A DNA stretch of 64,000 nucleotides, taken from assembly GCA_037976565.1 (NCBI GenBank), contig CP137672.1, forward strand, positions 20,546,335-20,610,334, given 5' to 3'. Position numbers and translations under genes: made by a program. Origin of the DNA: Mesocentrotus franciscanus (Eukaryota; Echinodermata; Echinoidea; Camarodonta; Strongylocentrotidae). The notes under the pieces were generated by a model. It worked only from the letters and a program-made list of their open reading frames with translations. It was not told where the DNA came from and did not search any database. Below, one piece after another: positions 1-12,600 of this stretch (the stretch's first letter is position 1; each line of letters begins with the position of its first letter).

Positions 1-217
1 GGCAGAGAGTGAAGGAGGGGAGCTCTGTGTAAGGAAGCACTAATACCCCAGTCATATCAACCGACAACATACCGATTTAAAACAAAAATCCCCTAATACC
101 TAAATAATATCACCAAGCCAACTCAAAATCAACTACAACCCGACCTTATTCTTCTTTCGAATGATTTTTTGCAGCTAGAGTCTTAGATCAGGGTTAGAGA
201 GTCAGCAAGGGCGTCAT
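1..217. other. Gene-free stretch, nothing recognised
   Basis: No ORF, repeat boundary or motif that I can support; the LINE remnant beginning near 218 may extend into it. Confidence 0.4.
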
Positions 218-470
218 CTAATACAAGATGGAGTTCCTTTTTAATATAGTGCCTCCTGGAAACCTTGTCAGCCTGCAGTCATTGATGCTGTGCAACAAGG
301 TCTGGTCCGAGTGACCACAGTCGCATGCATGCTGCACTCTCTTGGTACTTCCATTTGTGCAGAGTGTGTGCAGTTCTGGCATGCTCGGTTTCGGAGTCTG
401 TTGAGGCAATTTATATCCACTGGTGTACAAAGCCACTGGTTCTTGACCATTTGACATGATGGAATGTGTT
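218..470 (-). mobile_element. Remnant of non-LTR retrotransposon ORF2 C terminus
   Basis: A minus-strand reading has CDCGHSDQTLLHSINDCRLT followed by RFPGG, resembling the CxCG...QT..H...C...RFxGG zinc-knuckle tail found at the end of many LINE ORF2 proteins. It is short and interrupted, with no reverse transcriptase motifs nearby. Confidence 0.45.
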
Positions 471-596
471 GTCGGTCTGTGTAATCTGTCTTGTTGGTGT
501 GACTATATAGATCAACAGACCAAACGAGCTCAAATCAATGGCCGAGAATCAGTCATCAGGGGTCATGCACTTGGAAGCGGATTGGCGGTGGGGTAA

Positions 597-1351
597 CAGG
601 GGCGGATCCAGCTTTTTATAAAGGGGTTGGGGTGGTATGCGAGGAGCGTAGCGACCGAGTCCAAGCGAGCGGAGCGAGCGAGGGAGGGTGTGGGAGGGTG
701 TCCCCCTCCACAGTAGGAAAATTTTTGAAAATCTGTGTGTGAAAATGGCGTTTTCTTGCATCTAAAACACCACTATTTTTGGTATAGAGGTCGTTGCCAA
801 ATTAACCCCATGAAAATTTGTAAAATTAAGTTGCATTTTCCTGCAATGTAAGGCCAGTTAACAACACAGATACAAAGAATTGGGGACCTTGGAATAAGCA
901 CTGTTAGCCTAATACTTTTATTATGAACAGCTTGTCACTGATACTCAGACCAGACTGATAAAAAGTGAGCAACTTGAACAAGTAATCCAGGAAATGAGCA
1001 GCCCAGCTCAGCGTGCGTTGCCAGGTTAAATCTTCACAAAATCCCCACCCAAGCGACACTTAAAATATCCCCAAAGTTGCCAAATTTTGACAGAAAATCC
1101 CCAAATTCGTTTTCATAAAACTCAATATTATTTTCATTCCCAAATATTTATTTTTCATCCCCAAAGACTTCAACAATCCCCCATTTTTTTTTTTTTTTTT
1201 TAATTTCGGGATTTTGGGATTTTGGGGATGAGAATCGGCAACGCTGGCCTAGCTTGTCACTTCGGCGGTGGCCCGTGTCCTCAAAAAAGCTGATGGGGGG
1301 GGGGGCAAGGGACTCTGTGACATTTGTTCGCCCAACCCCTCCCGAAAAAGA

Positions 1352-1403
<52 letters not shown>

Positions 1404-1536
1404 GAAATAAATACATAGAAATAGAATAAAATAAAATTACAAGTTTAAAAAAGATAAGATTTAAAAAAATGGTCCCCGGATTTTTTTTTTTGGGGGGGTT
1501 GCAACCCCCCCAACCCCCCCTCTAGATCCGCTTCTG
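597..1536. mobile_element. Non-autonomous DNA transposon, hAT-like ends
   Basis: Begins CAGGGGCGGATCCAG and ends GATCCGCTTCTG, imperfect inverted repeats. A direct GGTAA flanks both sides (592-596 and 1537-1541); it may be what is left of a longer duplication. The inside is a patchwork: a GAGCGAGCG stretch, an AAATCCCC-rich segment at about 1020-1230, G and T homopolymers and an (AAT)n run at about 1349-1401. No transposase ORF. Confidence 0.6.
1349..1401. repeat. (AAT)n microsatellite
   Basis: About 17 uninterrupted AAT units inside the hAT-like element. Confidence 0.95.
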
Positions 1537-1826
1537 GGTAATCGAGATTCAAAAACCCATTCGCACCACACAGACGGACGCGAGACCAAACCAAAAATTA
1601 GGTTACCACCAATAGTCAAATTTTGTTGGTTATTTTCCAGTTTAGCTGTGAGACGGGTAATTTAAGAAGGAATTCATGTACCTTTGTTTTCTACCCACCA
1701 GCATCGTCCTGAACACCTCATGAAAGTGGCACTTCACCTACATCCCATGACAGCAAGAGGATAGAATACAATGGTTCATTGAAGATGATACTATGCCTAT
1801 GCCTAATTAGGCCTTGATGGGTCTGT

Positions 1827-1974
1827 GCCCCGTTTCATAAAACTTGTTATCAATAGCAAATGGAAAATTTCTATGGCAAATTTGCTCTCGGCCAATCAAA
1901 TGCCACGACTTCAGGAGCTTGTAACAGTTATTGTAATTTGTTCTTGATAACAAGTTTCCTGAAGCAGGGTCCTG
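1827..1974. repeat. Small inverted-repeat element (CCCGTTTCATAAAACTTG family), copy 1
   Basis: GTTTCATAAAACTTGTTATC at the left is mirrored by GATAACAAGTTTCCTGAA at the right. The inner word GGCCAATCAAATGCC recurs inverted in a second copy at about 46306-46458. Confidence 0.6.
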
Positions 1975-2164
1975 GACATTTCAACATCCTTGACAATTCG
2001 TAATTGACAGGCCTACTATTTTGCCATAAAGCATTTTTTAAAAGTAGTAACGTAATCGAAAAGACTATCAAGAAATCAAATCAAGAGCAATTTCAATACC
2101 TCACTGTACTGCCTTCAAAAATCATGTACAAAATATAAATCATACACTAACATGTACTAATTAT

Positions 2165-2441
2165 AAATAATATGGTTATTTATATAGAGCGCCGGTATCC
2201 GCCAGGCTTTGACGCTCATGGCGCTTTACACATATTACCCGGTCATAGCCGAGCTGCCAAAGTAACTAGCGCTCAAGCATATCAGGTACCGTGCATTTAC
2301 ACCTGTGTGGAGAGTGGCAAATGTAGATTAACGTCTTGCCACAGGACATTAGTGCCGCGGCGGGACTTGAACCCCGTACCTTGTGATCTGCAGTCGGGCG
2401 ACTTATCCACTAGACCACAACACCTCTACATATGTCATTGT
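2165..2441 (-). mobile_element. tRNA-derived SINE
   Basis: On the minus strand it opens with a tRNA-like head: an A-box-like TGGTCTAGTGG, then a perfect B box GGTTCAAGTCC about 40 nt later. The body continues through AGAGTGGCAAATG-like sequence to a GAGCGCCGGTATC tail. Other copies in this window share head, body or tail. Confidence 0.7.
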
Positions 2442-3620
2442 AATGTTCACACATTTCCATAGGCGATGGACAGGACAAGGCTGTTGAAATTTTCTGGAGT
2501 TGATATCTTCATGTTATGGTGTAAACCACCAAAAATATAACGAAAAGGGAAAAAACTGAGGTTATCTTCTCTGGTCCAAAAGTCATAACAAAATCTGTGT
2601 TTTATGCAATTCCACAACAAATTATACTTCTCATAGAGCAAACTATAAAGCCTGCATTTAGACTTTCCACCTCATGATGTACCAGTACAGTCTACATGGG
2701 ACAAAGCTGTACTCAAATGAATATGAAGCAATACTCCGAAAAGCATTTTGTGGTAATTAATTACTTTTAATTAAAGATATGGTATATACATGTACATGAA
2801 TATTTCATACAATAAACTACCGGTATACAAAATGAATGTACAGTACTATGAAAAAACACTTCTCAGTTGCAAAAAAAGAAAGAAGACAAAATAATAAATT
2901 ACATATAAATGACCAACGTTGTATGGAAGTCTGGATGGATTAAAGGAAGAATAACAAATTAGTAGAAAATTGGAGAGGTAACAAAAATATTTTTAATCAA
3001 CACAATCAGAAAAAACCTCCCGTATACCAATTTTTTTATCGAAAAAGAGGAATACCGTGTGGTTCTCTGACTTTACAAGCAAATTTTACATTATGTAAAT
3101 GCATATTTTTTCCTGTCTATCAAAGAGAAATCCAACCTTGACAGCGAGTTGCTTTGAAGGAGAGGAGAAACAGGTTCAACTGTCAGTGCATTTAAAGAAA
3201 AGTGAGGTTGTATCCCACATGTTTCATGGAAATCTACAGATAACAACTAAATTATTCATACCTTTACCAAGTTTTGTACTTTTTACAGTACATGTATGTG
3301 AAAGATTAATTTGTCCTGATTTACATTTCTCCAGAATGTGACATATTAAAGCTTACCAGTACATCTAAAAGTATTCAACCAGCCCACCTTTCATTCTTGA
3401 GTTAGGTGAAGCACAGCTCCTAATGTTATGAACCAGAGCAATATAACACTGAGTTCCCATAGGCAATCTTTTTATTCAGATGGTCATATCTCAGCCAATA
3501 CTTGACCTATTCAATTGGTTTTCGACATTTGGACATTATTTTTGGTGGTCTTTCGGGAAATGAAGAAAAAATTGAGAAATTCAAAAAATAGATTTTTGAT
3601 GATGTCACACTTCACCACTC
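2442..3620. other. Intergenic, nothing recognised
   Basis: AT-rich with scattered ACATGTA words. Short chance ORFs only. Confidence 0.4.
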
Positions 3621-3946
3621 TATAGACAATTTTTGTAGTGTAATCAAATTTAATGCATAAATCTTTGTTCAGTGCCATCATGCCATGTTACAAGATATTT
3701 GATTCACCTGTTATAAATAATTGTGTTTCAAATTATGCCAGAATGCGTATTGCATACATTAATTGTTGCTAGGTAGGACAAACTTTATGCCTTGTCCTAC
3801 CTAGCAACAAGTAATGTATGCCATTTGCATTCAGGCTATTGTAATACAATTATTCGTTCCAGGTGAATGAAAGAATTTGTAACGAGGCACTGAACAAAGA
3901 TTTGTGCGATAAATTTGATTACAATACGCAAATGGCCTATCTGAAG
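3621..3946. mobile_element. Palindromic MITE (CCTACCTAGCAACAA family), copy 1
   Basis: Almost the whole 320 bp is one inverted repeat. Arms such as AAATCTTTGTTCAGTGCC and GGCACTGAACAAAGATTT are mirrored, and the centre carries GTTGCTAGGTAGGACAA with its complement. A second copy lies at about 27673-28578 and a fragment at about 7090-7190. Confidence 0.75.
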
Positions 3947-6449
3947 TCCGTATGCATTACAACTGAGGTATTTAATAGCAAACACCCACTTCTTACAAAA
4001 CATTGTATATATAACGAACATCTTCACATATTTCAAGATTGATTCACAATTCATTTATAACAATGGCTTGTATTCAATGCCATGCAAAGTGCACATTATT
4101 TCAAATTATCTGCCATCTTTATTAATGCATACAAAAATACCAAAACAGGAATACTATTTCTATTTGAATGCATAGTATGGAATACAACATGTTCATGTAT
4201 ACTGCTCACAATCAAAAACACTTTTTGTTTGAATCTATCATAAAATATGAAAGCCTAATTATGCATCACCTGCTAAGTTATGCAAACAATAAAGCCGAAC
4301 ATTAAAGCCAATACAATAAAGTATTAATGTTGTCCTAGAGTTGATATTGGAAGCTGATTGGAAGCATCATTACAAGTTAACATGACCTCACAAGGCAATC
4401 CAACCCTTGTACTTTGTTTGTATGAAAGCAGAAAAATAAGAGGAACAGAAGGCGAAAGTTTGAAATAAATCGGACAAGTTGTAAGAAAGTTATTGGATTG
4501 TGAGGTATTCACGGACAACTCTTCCGTTTGGCATGTACAAAAATATCATAAATTACTGTTTTTCTCTCCTACATGCCTTCTCCTTTGGAGCACATCTCAA
4601 AATACATGTAGATTGTAGATAGCATGTTATTAGGTTCTCTAAAAAGAAAGAACCCTGCTGAGTCATACATTTGTAAAAATTTACATTTTAGCCATTTTGT
4701 GCGTTGGAACAAAATGGGAAAGTTGTCAGGCATTTTGTCACAGTGACACTGCTAATTCAACTAATTTGAAGTGCCCTTACGTATAGTGATGACAACTTTC
4801 AATTTTTGTTAGCTTTCTCATTTTTTGTCCGATTGCGTTCAAACTTTCATCAGCCTGCTCCTTTTGATTTTTCTGCTTTCTTTTACAGAAGTTTTACTAT
4901 CAAGGTTGAATTTCCCTTTCAGGTAGAATATGACGAAAAGAGGGCTCGACACATGAAAACAACCCCTCCCCAAATTTAATCCCTGACCCCTAAATTTACT
5001 AAATATTGACATTGCCTAGGATTTGTTGCATACAGACCCTACAATGTCAATTGAGAACGTTCAAAGAAAGAAGTTTGTGTGGAGCCCTGAGTCAATAACA
5101 TGCGAGTTACACAAAATGAGGTAGCTCTACATTCTTCTGCATAAAGAATGTACAAATTTTGTACTAAGGAGTGGACATGAGGGGGGATGCAGAGTGTGTC
5201 CCGCCCTTCTCTGCCTCCTCCAACTCACAAAATACATGTAGGCATCCTAGTCACATTTTAATATATACATGTATATAGCAACATGGAACCCCTTACATAC
5301 AAGATAAATATTTTATTGGTGGTTGATACACTTTAAACAAGTGCTGTAAATACAGAAATCAGTTTTGTGAGATCAACTCTCCTTGGTGGAATATACATGT
5401 AGGTGGTATGATGGGGTAAACTGGCCATTTTAAAAATTTATAATGATGTACTAAAGTGTAGTACAATTCACACTTCTGTATCTAATAACACAGAGTTTAG
5501 TGTGTAGGACCTTTATTACATGCAGTTGGCATTTATTTACTTTTTGTGTTTGTATTTTTCCTGTAAATGCTGTGGTTTACCTCTACATATCTGAATGAGA
5601 CTTAAGGGATGCCTGAAGGCTCCTATAAATCCCAAAATACAACTTATTCCCTGGTTTTAGCCCTACTGCGCTAAGGCACTACAGGTAATCAAGAATGAAA
5701 AACTTCTCCTGGGTTGAGAGTGGCAAATGTGGATTACCGGTAATACCTTGACGAAGGATGCTACTGTATCTATGTAAAATGTTATGAATTAATCAACGCA
5801 AGTATCAGCTAGTTGACATCTCTAAAGGACAGTATCAGAGACCTGATAGTTCTGATTTTAGCATTTTTTCATAGTCACCATCATCATTTCCTTGGGATCA
5901 CCTGTGGAGGGGAAAACACACTCAATCACTATAATCATAAGGTCTCTTCTCCCAGTATACATCCTGGCTTGTGCTCATCTGGTCTCTCTCTCTCTCTCCA
6001 GGTACCCAGAACACAGCTCAAGGGATACAGAGACAGTACCTTCTCATCTTTTGCTTGTTTGTAGAACTCGCTTCCTTCCTCTCCGGGCGAGATTGGCAGT
6101 CTAAAACACTTCAAATCATGCCTCAAAGCCCACCTATATTTTGGCAAATGTGAAAATATTATTTCACTGAATGAGCCTGCACATTTGAATGTGTTTTTAA
6201 ACAGAAATACATCGGCATATAAATACTGTGAATCATCATCATCATCAACTGATTAGGTTCTGCAGGTGTACCACAACACCAGAATAAATGAAGTAAGCAC
6301 GGGATACAATATCACCAATAGTTCCGCTGGATCTACTCAACGCTTCAAAACAGCAAGCACACATTGCTTCCTTCTCTCAAACTCCTTTACACAGTGCTTG
6401 CTTGAACGTTTCTTTGGTTTTCACCAGCTTTTCAGCTGAGTTTCATCTC
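3947..6449. other. Intergenic, scattered repeat fragments
   Basis: Includes a stretch at 4390-4480 similar to 61580-61670, a SINE body fragment at about 5640-5760, a CT run near 5986 and the likely NFATC2IP 3' UTR near its end. No gene supported. Confidence 0.4.
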
Positions 6450-6611
6450 CTATAAAATAATGACATCGATGACGTTTTCTTCGGACATGTCTAAATCCTG
6501 AGGGGTAGCGGTGGGGGCGACGTCGTCACCGTCGAAGGAGAAATGCAGTTGATGAACAAGCTTGTTGTGAAGTTCAGAAAATGCCTGAAACACCACCTCG
6601 AAGGTCTCCAT
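6450..6611 (-). CDS. NFATC2IP: NFATC2IP terminal coding exon 7 (SUMO-like domain 2)
   Basis: Residues 289-341 and stop TAG at 6452-6450. METFEVVFQAFSELHNKL is the helix; FSFDGDDVAPTATPQDLDM is the strand-turn that corresponds to the FDG(T/D) segment of human NIP45. Acceptor ACTAG. Confidence 0.85.
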   Translation of the reverse strand: METFEVVFQAFSELHNKLVHQLHFSFDGDDVAPTATPQDLDMSEENVIDVIIL

Positions 6612-9600
6612 CTAGTGAAAGACAGCATAAAATAAAGGAATCTTGAGCACATACAACTGATAAAAAGTCCCCTTTTCTTGAATAACCTGGGGGGTGTTTC
6701 ACAAAGATCCTAAGTTGAACTTATCTCTAAGTTGGACTTAACAATTATGGAAAGCCATTAGCATCCATGAAAATATTTTGTACAAGTCATTTTAAAAGTC
6801 GTTTTAAAAGGCATAAAATGTTGATTCAAATCATTCATATTTTCTATTATCAAGGAGATTTCATGTTCTTGATGTGGAATTAATAAAAAGTCTAAAATTC
6901 TTGAATTTTCGCTTTTGAATATATATCTTTTTAAGGCTACAAATGGCTCTCCATAATTTTTAAGTCCAACTTAGAGTTAAGTTCGACTTAGGATCTTCGT
7001 GAAACACCCCCCTGGTATACTAGCATATTCTAATTCTATGCATACTTTTTAAACAAAGGCTGGTCTAGACAACCTGAAAGCTTGCCCAAGGCTTGTCTGA
7101 CATAGCAACAAGTAATGTATGCAGAATGGATTCCAAGTTTTGTAGTTCATTCATTAATAACAGGTTAATGGAATAACTCGTCACTAGGTCCCCAGGAAAG
7201 AAACATCCTTAAATTTAAATATGTTAGTGAACCGGTCTATTGAGCAGAAATCATCCTGATAGGATATCAATGCAGTGATTCAACAAAGAGATACAATGCA
7301 AAGTTATAATGATCAAAATAAACATGCAATAAAATGCCTAAAATGCTAAAATGCTAAAATGCTAATATGAAATCTATTTCAAATAATACAACTCATTCCT
7401 TTGATCCCAATCAAAAGACTGTTCAAATGCAGTCACGCGTGATTCATTTACTTAGACTTTCCCCATTTTGTCATAAAAAGTGTACAGTAATTTCCAGTAC
7501 TATCCAACTATTTTTAAGTATGCGATGAGCAGCAGTGAACTTATACTGTGTGTGGGCTAATACTTTCCTAGCACTGCGAGTAAACGCGCTTAGAGGTTAA
7601 GTTTGCTCATCTCTGTGTGCGCACTAAAGTAATCCTATTAAACTCTGGGTTTATTTAACAGCAATAATGACACAAAACAATCTTAAATGAAATCCTTTTA
7701 GACCATCAAATAACAAGGATCTAGGATATTGTGTTGAGGCTATTCATGCTCCTATCGTCAGAGTGACGGTTTTGTACGATAGATGCATACAGCCTCAACT
7801 TGAGTGTGGATAGATTGTACAATGAACTCATTTGCATTCAGCAATTGTATAATATCACATTTATCATTTGACTCTTAAAAAAAAACATTTTTGATCATTA
7901 AAGTATCACCATTAATTTACCTCATCTTCAAGAGAAAAGGAAAGGACAAATGTTATAATACTGTAACACAAGAGGGCAGCAAATAAATTTGATTTAAGAG
8001 TTACTTTGATGGGACTACTTCTTTTTTTTAAGAGATTAGAAATTGATAAAGAAATAGATCCTATCATTCATTATAAATTGTTGAAAGCGGAATTTAATTT
8101 AAGCTTCTAATCACAATTTCATCCATCTATGCAAATTCAAACGGGAATTCCCCTACAAACAATCATCAAACAATTGATCACTATGTCATGAGCCTAAATC
8201 AACTATTTGCCTGTTTTCAGCTGCTGCTGCTTGATCAGGCAAACCTCACACAAAACATGAACATTTTCAAGGGCACAGTAAATCCAGGTATTTTGTGACA
8301 GGAAATCTTGCAGATTGTTATTGACAGTCATTTTCACAGCAGCAAAAGACTTCTGCAAGTTTCCAAAATTAATCTTTATCAAGATTAGAGATGATCTTTT
8401 GCATTGTAGTAACTAGTAAGCAGCTTTTTGAGATCAAGTGCATTGTTATGTTTAATGTTTAAAGTTAACAAAAACAAAAGGTAAATATTTGGATTTGATT
8501 ACTTTGTAGCATGAAAAATGTCACTGGTCTGGATCACTCTATCATTCATTAAAGTCTCTTGCACGTAAAAGATTCTTGTAATACAGTAACCTCTGTCCAA
8601 AAGCATGCAAAATCAACGGTTCTTGAGTTATCGCGGCAACGAAAGGCGGGACGGATGGACGGACAACCCGAGAACATAATGCCTCTGGCACCACCCTCAT
8701 CCAGTGGCACAGGCATTACAAAAATGACTACTTCTCTTTCGCCATGGAAATATCAATGATACCTCAACTCACCTTAGCTAACTTTTTAGTGATTGTTTTG
8801 CAGTTTTTCTCCCTGGTTCTCAGTGTAACCCTGACATAATCCTCCTCAGTAAGGGTGGAGTACCATACTATGGCTGGTGTTACCCCATCAACTATGACAT
8901 AATCTGAAAGGAGGTGGTCAAATTATATAGTAAAGAGAAACAAATGTGAAAATTTTTTTGGAGAGACTATTGTATTCTGTTACACGATCTATGAATCTAC
9001 AATAATAGACTACCGTATATGGTAACCCAATAAATAATATCAAATATGTGACGTACTCTTTACCTTTTCAAGTGTTGTTTAGATTGAACAGTGCATACTT
9101 ATGTGACAACTGCCTACTTGAATACATACATTCAATAATAGCCCAAACATTATACCTGACCCTCACCATATATCCTATAACCCAAATTGCAACCTTAAGT
9201 CTAGTAACTGTATATCTAATGTATAAATGTATAAATGTATCTAATGTCTAATGTATAAATCTTTTGTACATTGTAGCATTTTTTTAAATCCACTTTTAAA
9301 TCAACTTTCCGATATTCAATTTTTAATCCATCTTATTTTTTTATACTAATTTTTATCTTTATTTCCCCCTCTTTATCTTGTGCAATATTCTATGGGAAGA
9401 AATTTTAATTATGTACTGGGAGTAGCATGTGTGGGGGTACATGCCGCCGGGCAACAGTGTTGAACTTCACTTTTGTGCACCCTGACCCACTTGCTGCTCC
9501 CATATCTTTGCATGTGTTTGATCATTCTTATTATGTACTTGTCTCTTGCCATGCTGTATTGTATTTGTGCTTTTTTTATGAATGGTCGAATAAATAATAA

Positions 9601-12600
9601 TAATAATAATAATCCATTATAAAATAATATATATGTCTTATGAATGAAATGAAGCCCGGAGAAGATGTCAACAGTGAAAATATATCAGACTATCACCAAT
9701 TTTTTTCCCATCACAGAAACACCTTGTAATTTCATTTCATAACGAATAAAACAGATATCTTCAAATTTAGAAGATGGCAGCAATGATATTTCTATTTACA
9801 TACATGAAAAATCTTATTAACTTCACGATCAACAATTCACTTTGTTTTGTATGAAGACATTTTTTTTTTTTTAAAGAAAATCTCACTCTGAGTTCTCTGG
9901 ATTACTTTGTAGTGCCAAGGTTGTGTCTGCTTTATAAAACAAATTGAAAATACACGAGAATGTTTCTTGGTAGTTGCTTACCAAGAATGTCTGCTATGTG
10001 AAGATTGATAGAACTGGGTGTGTCCTCATAGGAGAGGTTATCACCTTTCCTGGTTATCCTCACTCTTCTCCCTTCCACGCCCTCCGAGACGCCCAGTTCG
10101 GTGAATATCTTCTCAAAGGTTTGATTCTAAACAGAGAGGAAATTGCATGAATAATAAACAGAGTATATTGGCTTCAATTCACGAAAAAATCTTGAGAAAT
10201 TAAAACCTAATAAATATTAGGATGAAATTGTGATCATCTGATTTGGAGGAAAGTGGATGAAAAGAAAGAAACAAAGAAAGGAAGGATGGAAAAGAAGAAG
10301 ATAAAGTAGAAGATAAAGAAGAAGAAAAAGAAAAAGAAAAAGAAAAAGAAGAAGAAGAAATCTAAAAGAAGAAGAAGTAGAAGAAGAAGAATCTAGAAGA
10401 AGAAGAAAAAGAAGAAGAAGAAGAAGAAGAAGAAAAAGAAGAAGAAGAAGAAGAAGTAGATCTAAAAAAGAACAAGAACAAGAAGAACAAGAACAAGAAG
10501 TAGAAGAAGAAGAACAAGAAGAAGAAGGAAAAACAAAACTTTTAGATGTAATTTCTCTAAATAGGTTGCAATTCATGACTTCATGTAATTCCTTCCTAAA
10601 CCTAGAAGAAGAAGAAGAAGAAGAAGAAAGAAAAAAAAACAATGTTAGACAAAATTTCTCTCAAGAGGTTGCAATTCATGCCTTCATGTAATTACTTCCT
10701 AAAGCACTCTACAAGTAAGTAAGTCAAAGGAGGTCGACCCCTGGTATACTTGCCTTTAAAGGCTCCCACATGAGCAATTTTAAATGATTTCAATTTTGCT
10801 CCTGCAGCAGTGTCCACTGAACCTGGTGGTGTCACTTCATATCGACATGTACCTTTATAGCAATTTCGGGTAAGAAATAGCAACTTTGGTGGATGTTTGC
10901 AAACATTTTTTTAAAGGTATCGGTTTTGAAGAGTAAGAAATGTCCTGAAAAGTGACATCTGAATGTTACGGTAACACTAATCTATTTGAAAATAAAAGTA
11001 ACAAAGCATTTTTTTAAATGTAACAAAACCACAACAACAAAAAATCTGTGGAGCACACACACAATATCTGAATGTTTAAAGTGTACATTTACATCAAACA
11101 CCACAACAAAGGAAGAGCATATAGTCAGCTGCCTGCAAGAAGACCATCACTGCCATCATCAACACGTAGCTTTTACAGCAGTCTCTTACAAAATCTCACC
11201 ATTGGATAATCCTCAAAGCGCAGCAAGCCTTTCCGACTTCTCACTTTGACGGTGATGGTCTCTCTGGTGATGGATGCATAAGGGTCAATGAGCTCTGTAG
11301 GACTGTTCATGACTGGAGATACATTATCCATCGCTGCTAACGCTTTGGACATCTGGTATGACCTCATCCTGCTCTCCAGGTTACTGCACACAAAATGGAA
11401 AGGAAAAGTTTGAAGATAGAATGATCCCATTACTGCTTGTGCTTTGGACATCCTATTCAACCTCATCTTGCTCTCCAGCTTGCTGCACATATATCCGGAA
11501 AAGGGAAGGGTCAAGTTCACTGATTCTCAAAAATCTGATTAGAATTCTTGATAGCTTATTTCATTCATTTTTTAATGTTGTTATTTTTATTCCACCTGGT
11601 TTCACATTACAAATGAACAGCTTAGAACAAAAAGTAATACCTTAAATGTACTCCATGTATTACAATATCCTTAATATCAAAAAAGTAAAATGATCCCTAG
11701 GATGCCATGAAGTTTAAAAACATGTACCATACAATAATATTTATGATACATTTTGTGTCATACTTCATTCTTGTGGTAATTTGTCAACTGGGATTCATCT
11801 TACTTACATTTTAAGATATTGAATGTGTAAATACTGACTTAACTGGAAGAGCCTGTAAATTTGAACTGTTGTGATTTATCCTTAAAATTCTCCTGCTCAT
11901 CCTCATCTTCACCATCCCAATCATCATCATCACCACCACCACCATCGTTACTATCATCATCATCATCATCATCACCATCACCATCATCACAGTCATCATC
12001 ACAGTCATCATCATTATCATCACCATCACCATCATCACCATAATCATCATCGTCATCATGACCGTCATCATCATCATCATCAATCACCATCACCATCATC
12101 ATCATTATCACCATCATCATTTTCACCACTATTATCATTTTCACATTTACCATTACCACCAGCATCGTCATCACATTCACCATCATCACTATCATCATCA
12201 TCACCGCCATCATCATTATCACCACTATCATCATTTTCATCATCATCATCATGGTCATCATCATCATCATCATCATCATCACCATCGTCATCTATACACA
12301 ATATAAACCATGCATGATGAAGCTATAATCTTGATATGAACTACATACAAGCCACCGTCTTCTTCTTACTGTATTGTTTTGGCAGCACTTTGGTTCTTTC
12401 TCCTTATCTCAGCCACCGCCTGATCATCAAACTCTGGGAGTGGGGGAGGGGAAGGGGAGTCACCATTTACCAGGTTCTCATAGACCTTCCTAGGTGGACT
12501 GCAAAATCAATCAGAGGATAGTAAAGTTAGATTTTTTTCTGGAAAAAAAAATCAAATGTATCATTTTAATTCATTGAAGGTAATTCTAACAATTTACTAC

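Noticed and set aside
10217..10642. 141-codon Ser/Leu-rich minus-strand frame
   Set aside because: Pure translation of the GAA array.
11811..12306. Long His-, Ser-, Met- and Asp-rich frames on both strands
   Set aside because: They are translations of the CAT trinucleotide array, with no splice signals or family similarity.
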